Positions 1 through 7,669 of a DNA stretch of 39,432 bases are shown in pieces; position 1 is the first letter of the stretch, and each line of letters begins with the position of its first letter. The position numbers and the translations under genes are program-made. Source of the DNA: Verrucomicrobiota bacterium (GTDB taxonomy: Bacteria; Verrucomicrobiota; Verrucomicrobiia; Limisphaerales; JADLHS01). The notes below the pieces were generated by a model that was not told the DNA's origin, did no database searches, and worked only from the letters and a program-made list of their open reading frames with translations. The stretch spans positions 1 to 39,432 of the forward strand of contig JABFSR010000215.1 of NCBI GenBank assembly GCA_013140495.1, written 5' to 3'.

Positions 1-154
1 TTTCATCTTTTATCGTCTGTCGTCCCACTTTCTACTTTCTGTTTTCCACATTTCTATTTTTGTTTTGGTCTGTAGTCGGTGGTCTGTAGTCGGTGGTCTG
101 TAGTCGGTGGTCTGTAGTCGGTGGTCAGTGGTCAGTGGTCAGTGGTCCCAATTT
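1..154. repeat. Heptanucleotide repeat block A
   Basis: From base 1 the sequence reads in 7-base steps without slipping: TTTCATC, TTTTATC, GTCTGTC and so on. Positions 67-122 hold four copies of the 14-mer GGTCTGTAGTCGGT (two heptads each). Positions 123-143 hold three copies of GGTCAGT. T/C-rich heptads such as TTTCTAC and TTTCTGT lie on the left, and related ones (CAGCTTT, CTGTTTT) on the right. The block ends about 50 bases before the DUF218 gene. It is non-coding; short reading frames through it only encode repetitive peptides. Confidence 0.85.
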
Positions 155-205
155 CAGCTTTCTGTTTTCCTAATTTCAGATTTTCAGTATCTCAGCATTT
201 AATTG

Positions 206-988
206 ATGTCCTTCCTCTACTCCATTTCCCTCAAACTGCTCTATCCCACCTCGCTTTGCGTACTCCTGCTCCTGGCAGCAGCGGTCTTTCGCAAGCGCCA
301 GAAGCTGCGCCGCATCTGTTTCAGCCTCGCCATCCTCATCCTGCTCGTCTGCGGCAATGGCTGGGTTGTAAAATATTCCACGCGTTATTTGGAATCGCAG
401 TATCCGCCTCTGCCCTCGGGCAGTTCAGTTGCTGCCGATTGCATCCTGGTGCTGGGTGGCGGCACCTCCGACAAGATCCCTCCACGGCCAACCGTCGAGG
501 TCGGTGAAGCCGGTGACCGCGTCCTCTACGCGGCGCACCTCTTCAAGGCCGGCCGGGCACAGCGGATTCTCTGCACGTCAGGGATCGCAACGGGCGGCAT
601 CGGCCCCAGGCCCGCCGCGGATAACATGGCCGAATTACTCCAGGACCTGGGTGTGCCTGAAAGCGCCATCGTCCGGGAGACCGCCTCCCGCAACACGCAT
701 GAGCACGGTGAAAACCTGCTCGCATTGCTGCAACAAAAGGGATTCAAGCGCATAATTCTGGTCACCTCCGCCGCGCACATGCCCCGCTCAATGGGTGTGT
801 TCAAAAAATCCTGCCCCGGCATTGAGATCATCCCTGCACCCACGGATTTCCGCATCGTTGAACTCGATCTGCCGTGGTACAGGGAACTGGTCAACTTGAT
901 CCCCACGCCCGGCAACCTCGTCCAGTTTTCAGAGACCATGCACGAATATCTCGGCATGGCCTATTACCGGCTCAGAGGTTGGCTCTAA
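206..988 (+). CDS. DUF218 / YdcF-SanA-ElyC-like membrane protein
   Basis: Protein of 260 residues. Two hydrophobic stretches near the N terminus (about residues 10-27 and 38-57) would anchor it in the inner membrane. The rest is a DUF218 fold, recognisable from the core strand CILVLGGG, a GIATGG loop, the DNMAELL helix, the segment RETASRNTHE with its conserved N-T-x-E, and the strand IILVTSAAHMPRS. Family members (YdcF, SanA, ElyC) act in envelope or polysaccharide maintenance, and ElyC influences undecaprenyl-phosphate use. That fits the neighbouring polysaccharide genes, but the reaction is unknown. ATG at 206 is preferred over the TTG just before it. The gene follows repeat block A directly, so no normal promoter or ribosome site is visible. 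Confidence 0.85.
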   Translation: MSFLYSISLKLLYPTSLCVLLLLAAAVFRKRQKLRRICFSLAILILLVCGNGWVVKYSTRYLESQYPPLPSGSSVAADCILVLGGGTSDKIPPRPTVEVGEAGDRVLYAAHLFKAGRAQRILCTSGIATGGIGPRPAADNMAELLQDLGVPESAIVRETASRNTHEHGENLLALLQQKGFKRIILVTSAAHMPRSMGVFKKSCPGIEIIPAPTDFRIVELDLPWYRELVNLIPTPGNLVQFSETMHEYLGMAYYRLRGWL

Positions 989-1085
989 TCACGATCCTCA
1001 TCTTGACCGCAGGCAATTACCGCTCTCAACCGACAGGGATTTGTATAAGCCACCACAGATGAGCGATGATAAGCGCAGATTAGCG

Positions 1086-1291
1086 GTTTCAATTTCAACT
1101 TTTGCCCGGTAGTCCCGTCGTCCGTTGTCCGTGGTCCCAATTTCTACTTTCTGCTTTCCCAATTTCTATTTTATTTTGGTCCGTAGTCCGTAGTCCGTGG
1201 TCCTTTTGATTTCTACTTTCTGCTTTCCCAATTTCTATTTTATTTTGGTCCGTTGTCCGTGGTCAGTGGTCCGCCATCCCGATTTCTACTT
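1086..1291. repeat. Heptanucleotide repeat block B
   Basis: The gap between the DUF218 and VanZ genes is largely built from 7-base units. The run TTTCTAC-TTTCTGC-TTTCCCA-ATTTCTA-TTTTATT-TTGGTCC occurs twice, near 1141-1180 and 1210-1250. Each copy is followed by GTAGTCC, GTTGTCC or GTGGTCC heptads. The same words occur in block A and near 1960-2090, so this is one dispersed repeat family. The block runs into the 5' end of the VanZ-like gene. Bases 989-1085 show nothing recognisable. Confidence 0.85.
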
Positions 1292-1753
1292 TTGAATTCC
1301 TTATCCCAAACCCGTCCCCGCCTCCTTCTGGCCCTCTACACTGGCCTGCTTTTGTACGGCACTCTCTGGCCGTTCCAGTTCACCTCGCATCCCGGACGCA
1401 ACACAACAAACGTCAAGAGGCATGTCGAATGGATTCCTTTCACAAGGTTGTGCCCAAACCACGGCCTCTTCTGCCCGCGCGACACCGGATTGAACCTCGC
1501 AATGTTCCTCCCGTTCGGCGCCTTGGCAGCCTTGATTTCAACCACGGGCGTGGGCCGGATGCGCCCCATTGTCCGCGCTGCCGCCTTCGGTTTCAGCCTC
1601 AGCTTGCTGATCGAGACAACCCAGTATTTCATACCCGTCCGTTATCCCAGCACCACCGACCTCTTGTTGAACACGGTGGGTGCGGGGCTGGGAGGGCTTA
1701 TCGTCTTCACCATTTCCAGAACCATGCCATTGAACGTGCCGCATCAACCATGA
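1292..1753 (+). CDS. VanZ-like family membrane protein
   Basis: Protein of about 153 residues with the VanZ-like pattern. The first helix is LLYGTLWPFQF, then comes a loop with a conserved proline/arginine stretch (HVEWIPF), NLAMFLPFGALAALI, a helix with the conserved acidic residue in SLLIETTQYF, and the closing segment STTDLLLNTVGAGLGG. The family is named for teicoplanin-resistance VanZ. Many members sit in polysaccharide or exosortase loci with no link to resistance, and the neighbours suggest that here. The start is uncertain: the frame stays open upstream into the heptad repeats (TTG 1253, GTG 1259). TTG at 1292 is chosen because it is the first start outside the repeats. There is no clear ribosome-binding site. 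Confidence 0.8.
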   Translation: MNSLSQTRPRLLLALYTGLLLYGTLWPFQFTSHPGRNTTNVKRHVEWIPFTRLCPNHGLFCPRDTGLNLAMFLPFGALAALISTTGVGRMRPIVRAAAFGFSLSLLIETTQYFIPVRYPSTTDLLLNTVGAGLGGLIVFTISRTMPLNVPHQP

Positions 1754-1756
1754 GGT

Positions 1757-1861
1757 GATGTTTGGCGTTTGATGTTCGGCATTTGTAGTTCGGCATTTGT
1801 AGTTCGGCATTTGATGTTTGGTATGTGATGTTTGATGTTTGAAGTTCGGGATTTGGTCATT
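1757..1861. repeat. Second heptanucleotide repeat family (GATGTTT/GGCATTT type)
   Basis: Fifteen consecutive heptads follow the VanZ stop codon by three bases: GATGTTT, GGCGTTT, GATGTTC, GGCATTT, GTAGTTC, GGCATTT, GTAGTTC, GGCATTT, GATGTTT, GGTATGT, GATGTTT, GATGTTT, GAAGTTC, GGGATTT, GGTCATT. The consensus is roughly G-R/T-N-R-T-T-Y. The words differ from those of blocks A and B, but the 7-base period is the same and the block passes straight into T/C-rich heptads of the first family. Confidence 0.85.
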
Positions 1862-2095
1862 TCTGCTTTCTGCTTTCCCAATTTCAGATTTTCAGCTTTT
1901 CAGTTTGTCAGCATTTCAGCTTTTGCTTCGTAATCCCGTTGTCCGTGGTCCGTGATCCCGATTTCTACTTTCTGTTTTCCACATTTCTATTTTATTTTGG
2001 TCAGTGGTCAGTGGTCCGTTGTCCGTGGTCCCGATTTCTACTTTCTGCTTTCCCAATTTCTGATTTGTCTTAATCGTTGTCCGTACTCCACACCA
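1862..2095. repeat. Heptanucleotide repeat block C
   Basis: This continues the repeats towards the sugar transferase gene. T/C-rich units (TTTCTGC, TTTCCCA) come first, then a less regular TTTTCAG stretch at 1885-1925. Clean heptads follow from about 1930: CCGTTGT, CCGTGGT, CCGTGAT, CCCGATT, TCTACTT, TCTGTTT, then GGTCAGT twice, GGTCCGT, TGTCCGT and GGTCCCG. The region has no credible gene. Bases 2096-2212 are ordinary sequence leading to the AAGGA site of the next gene. Confidence 0.8.
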
Positions 2096-2212
2096 CCCAC
2101 GTCCGCGGTTTTATCCTGTTCCTCCCGACGAAGTTTGCTTGAATGATGATCCCAATCAGGCCATTCTTTGAGACTCAGACGCGGAAATCAGTGACGATCA
2201 AGGAATTGATTG

Positions 2213-3544
2213 ATGTTGTACCCGGCTCTTAAGCGTTGTTTCGATTTGGTGATGGCCGGCCTGGGGCTGCTGCTTTTGCTACCCATGGGTCTGCTTATCG
2301 CCCTGGTCATTAAGCTCTCGGATGGCGGCCCTGTCTTTTACGCTCAGATTCGTGTTGGCCGCTTTGGCAGACCCTTTCAAATCCGAAAATTCCGATCCAT
2401 GGTCAGGGATGCGGACAAGGCCGGCCTGCCCGTCACCAAGGAGGGCGACCCGCGTATCACCCGGATCGGCCGCTTCCTGCGCCGCACCAAACTTGATGAA
2501 CTGCCCCAGCTATGGAACGTGCTCGTGGGTGAAATGAGTTTTGTCGGCCCCCGCCCGGAGGTTTCAAGATATGTCGAGCACTACACGCCTGAGCAACGCG
2601 AGATCCTGAATTACAAACCGGGCATCACGGACATGGCCACCCTCCTCTTCCGCAACGAGGAAACGTTGCTGCGCGGCAGTCACGATGTGGAGCAGTTCTA
2701 TGTGCAATACTGCCTGCCCAGGAAAATCAACCTGAACCGGCAATATGCACAGCGCGCCAGCCTGGCCCGGGACTTCTGGATCATTCTACAAACCCTGTTC
2801 CCATACTGGGTCGGCGTCGTCACCATCTACAGTCTGGTCCTGATGGTCAGCCTCTGGACCGCATACGAGTTGCGGCATGATTTCCTACTGACCAACGACA
2901 GCTTTCGCGAGTTCATACATTGCCTGCCCTGGATGGTGATCCCTCAACTTTTTCTTCTGGTCTGGCGCGGGCAGGTCCGAGGCCTGTTGAGCTATTTCAG
3001 CATCCCCGAACTTCGGCAGACCGTGACTGCGCTTGGATTTGCTCTGGCGCTGCAACTGGTGGTCTCCGTCGTTGCCCCCGCTCGTCTCTTGCCCTCGCGA
3101 AGCATCATTCTGATTCACTTCCTCGTTTTACTCGTGATGCTGTGTGGCGTGCGATCCCTGTTTCGGTTCATCCGTGAGCGGTCCTCGCGCAGCGTCAGTC
3201 AGGCCGGGGGTCCGGTCAGGCGCGTGGCCATCATCGGCACCGGAGAGCTGGCGACAAATCTGGCGCTGGACTTCGGCCGGAATCAGGATGAGGGACTGCG
3301 GGTGGTGGCATTTTTTGATGATGATCCGCACTCGTGGCATAAGCGGCCACATGACATTCCTGTCGTCGGCATGCCCGAGTGCATCCTCAACAGGGAATGG
3401 CTCGATTTGCTGGATGAGGTCATCGTCGCATTGCCGGAAACCGAGTCGCCCAGGGCTTTGCAACTCGGCGAACTCCTCAAGGGCTCACGCCTCCGCGTAA
3501 CTTTCGCCTCCGCATGGCCGGCGCTGCGTCCTTTATCCGGCTGA
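2213..3544 (+). CDS. Phosphoglycosyltransferase (bacterial sugar transferase) with C-terminal membrane + nucleotide-binding-like domain
   Basis: Protein of 443 residues. Residues 1-195 are a monotopic bacterial sugar transferase (PglC/WcaJ catalytic type). They include the re-entrant helix at about 8-34, [13 protein letters not shown], the KFRSM motif, the catalytic Asp95-Glu96 dyad in [11 protein letters not shown], and SFVGPRPE. Such enzymes move a sugar-phosphate from UDP-sugar onto undecaprenyl phosphate to start polysaccharide assembly. Residues 200-320 add about four membrane helices. Residues 335-443 add a Rossmann-like domain ([18 protein letters not shown]) like the N-terminal half of CapD/WbpM proteins. 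In WbaP/WcaJ relatives the membrane domain precedes the transferase; here it follows. ATG 2213 has AAGGA eight bases upstream. The next gene starts 33 bases downstream and is likely co-transcribed. Confidence 0.9.
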   Translation: MLYPALKRCFDLVMAGLGLLLLLPMGLLIALVIKLSDGGPVFYAQIRVGRFGRPFQIRKFRSMVRDADKAGLPVTKEGDPRITRIGRFLRRTKLDELPQLWNVLVGEMSFVGPRPEVSRYVEHYTPEQREILNYKPGITDMATLLFRNEETLLRGSHDVEQFYVQYCLPRKINLNRQYAQRASLARDFWIILQTLFPYWVGVVTIYSLVLMVSLWTAYELRHDFLLTNDSFREFIHCLPWMVIPQLFLLVWRGQVRGLLSYFSIPELRQTVTALGFALALQLVVSVVAPARLLPSRSIILIHFLVLLVMLCGVRSLFRFIRERSSRSVSQAGGPVRRVAIIGTGELATNLALDFGRNQDEGLRVVAFFDDDPHSWHKRPHDIPVVGMPECILNREWLDLLDEVIVALPETESPRALQLGELLKGSRLRVTFASAWPALRPLSG

Positions 3545-3577
3545 CAGTGCCACTAGGTTTCCATCTTTGTTCATCCT

Positions 3578-5515
3578 ATGAAGCTCAATCTTTTCGACTA
3601 TTCGCCACCGGTCCGGGTGTGGCTTCTGCTTTTACTCTACACCATCGAGCTGACCGCCAGCCTTTGGATGGCTTACGAACTACGCTTCGATTTCATGATG
3701 GAGTCCGCAGCCCAACAGGAACGGATCATCGTGTTGATGTGGCTGGTGCCTCTGCAATTGGTGCTTCTTGGGCTGTTCCACCAGCTCCGCTCGCTTCTGG
3801 GCTATTTCAGCACGCCCGATCTTGCCCGTATGTTCCACGCACTGACCATCAGCGCCGTTGTGGCTGGAATTGCATGGGTCATCTGGGGGGCCGGGTTTGC
3901 GCCTCCCCGCGGAGTCATCGCGATCGATTTTGTATTCGCCTTGGTCGGCTTGACCGGTGTCCGCCTCGCCATGCGTACCTTGCGTGAGTCCCTGAGCGTT
4001 CAAGGCAGGAAAAACGGTCTGCGACAACGGCGCGTGGCCATCATCGGCGCCGGAGATGCCGGTGCGTTACTGGCTCATGAGCTCGCACTCAAGCCCGGTT
4101 GTGGCCTCCATCCCGTGGCCTTCTTTGATGACGACCAGCATAAATGGAATTCGCGCGTGCATGATATTCCGGTTCTGGGTCCGCCGGAACGATTGACGGA
4201 GGTGAATGCCAAACTCGACATCCAGGAGGCCATCATCGCCATGCCCTCGGCCTCCGCCAAACGAATAGGCGAAGTGGTCCGGCTACTGCGCCTCGCGCGT
4301 CTCCCGTGCAAGACCATTCCCTCGATGGATCAACTCGCCCTCGGACAGGTTCGTGTCACCCAGTTGCGCAATGTCGAGGTGTCAGACCTCCTCGGACGCG
4401 AGCGGGTCGAATTGGAAACGGAAAGCATTCGCCTGGCCCTCAAGGATCGCGTGGTCCTCGTCTCCGGCGCTGGTGGAAGCATCGGAAGCGAACTGTGCCG
4501 GCAGATCGCCACTTATCAACCCAGACAGTTGCTCCTGCTGGACCGTGCGGAGCCAAGCCTCTTTCAGATTGAACAGGAGTTGATCGGGCTGGAACATGGG
4601 CAGCGGCTCATCCCCTTGGTCGCTGATATTCTGGATCGCCCCCGGATGGAGGAGATTTTTTCGCGCTTCCGCCCGGAAGTGGTCTTTCATGCCGCGGCCC
4701 ACAAACATGTCCCGATGATGGAGCATCAGCCGGGCGAGGCGGTCAAAAACAACTGCCACGGCACGGCACAGTTCGCCGACCTCGCACTCGAGTTCGGCGT
4801 GGATCGCTTCATCCTGATTTCCTCAGACAAGGCCATCAACCCGACCAGTGTCATGGGTGCCACAAAACGTCTGGCGGAGATGTACGTCCAGGCCCTCTTC
4901 GCGGCAAATCCCACCCGGACAAAATTCATGGCCGTGCGCTTCGGCAATGTCCTGGGATCCTCCGGCAGTGTCATCCCTCTCTTCCACAAGCAAATCGCCG
5001 AGGGCGGCCCGGTCAGGGTCACCCATCCGGACATGACCCGGTATTTCATGACCATCCCGGAGGCTTCAATGCTCGTGCTGCAAAGCGCCATCCAGGGCAC
5101 CGGTGGCGAAATCTTCGTACTCGATATGGGCAAGCCGGTCCGCATCGTGGATCTGGCCCGGCAGATGATTGAACTGAGCGGGCTCAAGCCGGATGAGGAC
5201 ATCCAGATTGAATTCACCGGAACCCGGCCCGGAGAAAAACTCTTTGAGGAAGTCACTCACAAGGGGGAGAATTTCGCACCCACCACCCATCCCAAAATCT
5301 GCCGGTTCATTTCCCAGCCGCCGGAGTTGACCCGGCTTCGCCAGACCCTTGAGTCGTTATGCGCGCAGGTTCATTTGATCAGCCCGGAGCAGATCAAGCG
5401 GTTGCTGCGCGATGCCATACCGGATTATACACCCTATTTGACCGCGCCCGAACCCGCTCCATCCAAAATCACGCACCTCAAGGAATTCGAACGACAGGCA
5501 GACCAGCGCCATTAA
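3578..5515 (+). CDS. CapD/WbpM/FlaA1-type nucleotide-sugar 4,6-dehydratase/epimerase
   Basis: Protein of 645 residues with the full family architecture. Four membrane helices span about 12-135. A CoA-binding-like Rossmann domain covers about 150-250 (RRVAIIGAGDAG, FFDDD). A cytoplasmic extended-SDR domain covers 290-600. The SDR part has the NAD(P) motif GAGGSIGSE (297-305), HAAAHKHVPMME, SSDKAINPTSVMGATK with Met426-xxx-Lys430 in place of the usual Tyr-xxx-Lys (characteristic of this dehydratase subgroup), and VRFGNVLGSSGSV. The likely reaction is 4,6-dehydration or epimerisation of a UDP-GlcNAc-type sugar, making the substrate for the upstream transferase. Its first 200 residues are clearly similar to the C-terminal half of the upstream protein, which suggests a tandem duplication. 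ATG 3578 is the first start; no strong ribosome site is seen. Confidence 0.92.
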   Translation: MKLNLFDYSPPVRVWLLLLLYTIELTASLWMAYELRFDFMMESAAQQERIIVLMWLVPLQLVLLGLFHQLRSLLGYFSTPDLARMFHALTISAVVAGIAWVIWGAGFAPPRGVIAIDFVFALVGLTGVRLAMRTLRESLSVQGRKNGLRQRRVAIIGAGDAGALLAHELALKPGCGLHPVAFFDDDQHKWNSRVHDIPVLGPPERLTEVNAKLDIQEAIIAMPSASAKRIGEVVRLLRLARLPCKTIPSMDQLALGQVRVTQLRNVEVSDLLGRERVELETESIRLALKDRVVLVSGAGGSIGSELCRQIATYQPRQLLLLDRAEPSLFQIEQELIGLEHGQRLIPLVADILDRPRMEEIFSRFRPEVVFHAAAHKHVPMMEHQPGEAVKNNCHGTAQFADLALEFGVDRFILISSDKAINPTSVMGATKRLAEMYVQALFAANPTRTKFMAVRFGNVLGSSGSVIPLFHKQIAEGGPVRVTHPDMTRYFMTIPEASMLVLQSAIQGTGGEIFVLDMGKPVRIVDLARQMIELSGLKPDEDIQIEFTGTRPGEKLFEEVTHKGENFAPTTHPKICRFISQPPELTRLRQTLESLCAQVHLISPEQIKRLLRDAIPDYTPYLTAPEPAPSKITHLKEFERQADQRH

Positions 5516-5732
5516 ACACCCACTCCCACAGGTATGAACCGTCCGCCACCTGTCACGGCGCTCCTGCCGGCTCCTCCCATGAACCCGGGCAGGGTCTCCG
5601 TGCGCAGTGTTCAAGCGGCGTCATCGCGGTCGCGAGACTGGTTTCCTTTTTGCTTTTCCCTGTTATGCTCCCGACACACTCTATGGCCACAGCCCTGCAT
5701 ATTGGCTTCCAACCGGATGCACGGCCTCGTTT

Positions 5733-7412
5733 ATGAAAACCAAAGTTGAAAAAATCTTGTTGCTGGTGGTTGTTCTCGGACTGCTCGTGCTTGTCGGCGG
5801 TTACGCCGGCTATCGCGGCTACAAATCCCTGCGCCAGGCAAGGCTCGTCAAACAGGCGCGCGAATACCTCGTCAAACAGGACCAGCGCAAGGCCCTGCTT
5901 TCCCTCCAACGCGCCCTGCGTTACAACAGCCGCGATGTGGATGCCTGCCGGTTGATGGCACAACTGGCTGAAGAAGGCCGTTCCCCCGCCGCCCTGATCT
6001 GGCGCAGCAAGGTGGTGGAACTCAATCCGGACTCGCTGGACGATCGCCTGGCGCTTGCACAAACCGCCATGTTCGCACGCGATTTCACCGCCACCACCAA
6101 CGCCCTGGAAGGGGTGTTGCCGTCAGACAAGAAGACCGCCCCCTACCACAACGTCGCCGGTCTCGTCTCCATCGCCGCGAATCAACCCGTCCAGGCAGAG
6201 GCCCATTTTGTCGAAGCCGTGCGGCTCGAACCTGACAACACGTTCTTCCAGATGAATGTCGCCGTAATACGCCTCAACAGCACCAACACCACAATCAAAG
6301 CCGGCGCGCAGGCCTCGCTCCAGCGCATCAGCGCCAATCCGACCAATGGTGCCCTGCGTTGCAAAGCTCTGCGTGAACTGGCCACCGATGCATTGCGTCA
6401 TCAGGAAATTGATTCTGCCCTGACCCTTTGCCAGAAGTTGGTTCAGGACACAAATTCCGCCTTCTCCGACCGGCTGCTCCAGCTCGATATCTTGCAACAG
6501 ACCCGGAACAAACAATTCAGGCCCACGCTCGCAGCCTGCCAGAAGGAGGCCGGCGAGGACACCAAGAAGGTCTGGGAGTTGGGCATGTGGCAGATGGCAA
6601 AAACCTCGCCCCGGGAAACGATCGTCTGGCTGCAAAGCCTGTCGGCAACGGTGCGGAACACCAGCCAGGTGGGAATGTTGACCGCCGATTGCCACGCCGC
6701 CCTTCAGGACTGGCGCGGGCTTCAGGCTCTTGTCGAACCTCAGAACTGGGCCGAGATGGAATTCATCCGTCATGCTTTCAAAACACTGGCGTTGCGGGAA
6801 CAGAAGCTGGCCGGTGCTGCAAAAGCCGAATGGGAGCTTGCCTTCAAGGCGGCCGAACTCCAGAAGCAAAGCCTCGTCCTGCTCCTCCAGTTTGCCGCGC
6901 GTTGGAACTGGCTGAGTGAGGGCGAAGAAGTGCTCTGGGTTGTCGTCAACCGGTATCCAGGAGAAAAATGGGCGACTCAACTCCTTGCCAGGTTGTTGCT
7001 CGCCGGTGGCAGAACCCGGTCCATGATGCAGTTCTACGGTCAGGAAGCGAAAAGAGATCCGTCCGATCTCCTTGCAAAGAACAATCTCGCCATCACCGCT
7101 CTTCTCCTGGACGCCCAGGAACTGAAACCCCACGACCTCGCGCGGGAGGTTTACCAAAAATCCCCGACCAACTCATCGTTCATCTCCACCTATGCCTTTT
7201 CGCTCCACCTGCAAAACCGAAATGCCGAGGCGTTGAAATTGATGGAACAACTCAAGCCGAAGGAGCTTGAGGATCCATCCACCGCCGGCTACTACGGCCT
7301 CATTCTAAAGGCGACCGGCAATCGCGCAAAGGCGAGGACCTATCTGGCGTCGTCCGCCTCCATGCTCCCCGAGGAAAAAAAGCTATTTGAAGCGGCAAAG
7401 GTGGGACTGTGA
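5733..7412 (+). CDS. Membrane-anchored tetratricopeptide repeat protein
   Basis: Protein of 559 residues. It has a short basic N terminus, one membrane helix (about residues 8-28) and a long alpha-helical array of degenerate TPR units. Examples are REYLVKQDQRKALLSLQRAL, AHFVEAVRLEPDN and the C-terminal AKARTYLASSASMLPEEKK. No catalytic motif is visible. Similar anchored TPR proteins occur in exopolysaccharide and exosortase loci as assembly scaffolds, which suits the preceding genes; the role is inferred. ATG 5733 is chosen although the frame is open to 5607, because the peptide from 5733 begins with a standard lysine-rich signal-anchor (MKTKVEKILLLVV) while the extra 42 residues look random. 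The 217-base gap upstream may hold its own promoter. A strong terminator follows at 7517. Confidence 0.85.
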   Translation: MKTKVEKILLLVVVLGLLVLVGGYAGYRGYKSLRQARLVKQAREYLVKQDQRKALLSLQRALRYNSRDVDACRLMAQLAEEGRSPAALIWRSKVVELNPDSLDDRLALAQTAMFARDFTATTNALEGVLPSDKKTAPYHNVAGLVSIAANQPVQAEAHFVEAVRLEPDNTFFQMNVAVIRLNSTNTTIKAGAQASLQRISANPTNGALRCKALRELATDALRHQEIDSALTLCQKLVQDTNSAFSDRLLQLDILQQTRNKQFRPTLAACQKEAGEDTKKVWELGMWQMAKTSPRETIVWLQSLSATVRNTSQVGMLTADCHAALQDWRGLQALVEPQNWAEMEFIRHAFKTLALREQKLAGAAKAEWELAFKAAELQKQSLVLLLQFAARWNWLSEGEEVLWVVVNRYPGEKWATQLLARLLLAGGRTRSMMQFYGQEAKRDPSDLLAKNNLAITALLLDAQELKPHDLAREVYQKSPTNSSFISTYAFSLHLQNRNAEALKLMEQLKPKELEDPSTAGYYGLILKATGNRAKARTYLASSASMLPEEKKLFEAAKVGL

Positions 7413-7516
7413 AACTCAAAAGCTCCTGCGATGTGAACAAAGTTTTCCGACATACGTGAGTTCCCATCACTGACGATCAACCCGAGGCGGTTTCCAGAAA
7501 AAATCACGGTTCGCGC

Positions 7517-7548
7517 AAAGGCCGGCAATATTGCCGGTCTTTTTCTTT
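7517..7548 (+). terminator. Rho-independent terminator after the TPR gene
   Basis: The core is a perfect 16-bp palindrome, CCGGCAAT-ATTGCCGG (7522-7537). It is extended by AAAG on the left and CTTT on the right through a G-U pair, and followed by the T-rich run TCTTTTTCTTT. It lies about 105 bases after the TPR stop codon and probably ends the polysaccharide operon. Confidence 0.8.
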
Positions 7549-7577
7549 CGTGTCATTTCGTGTGTTTCGTGGTTCCA
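7546..7577. repeat. TTTCGTG-type interspersed repeat
   Basis: Three TTTCGTG words occur with spacings of 10 and 9 bases (CGTG at 7549, 7559 and 7568), ending in GTGGTTCC. Read on the minus strand this gives the peptide EPRNTRNDTKE. I recall similar peptides as common false predictions from short repeats in many environmental genomes. The repeat begins inside the terminator's T-tract and supplies a false upstream extension of the next gene. Confidence 0.55.
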
Positions 7578-7669
7578 ACTGCTTGTCGAAATTCAACCGA
7601 CACCACGCACCCCCACACCCCACACAGACTCGCCAAGCCCGGTTGCAACTGGCAACCTTGCTGGTCGAA

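Noticed and set aside
67..143. Possible CRISPR array
   Set aside because: The repeats are 7 or 14 bases, directly adjacent, with no unique spacers and no cas genes nearby.
121..507. Plus-strand open frame of 128 codons beginning in repeat block A
   Set aside because: The N terminus is translated heptad repeat (MVSGQWSVV...) and the remainder is an out-of-frame shadow of the DUF218 gene.
1952..2146. Plus-strand open frame of 64 codons in repeat block C
   Set aside because: It encodes only repeat-derived peptide similar to that from block A; there is no start signal or protein-like composition.
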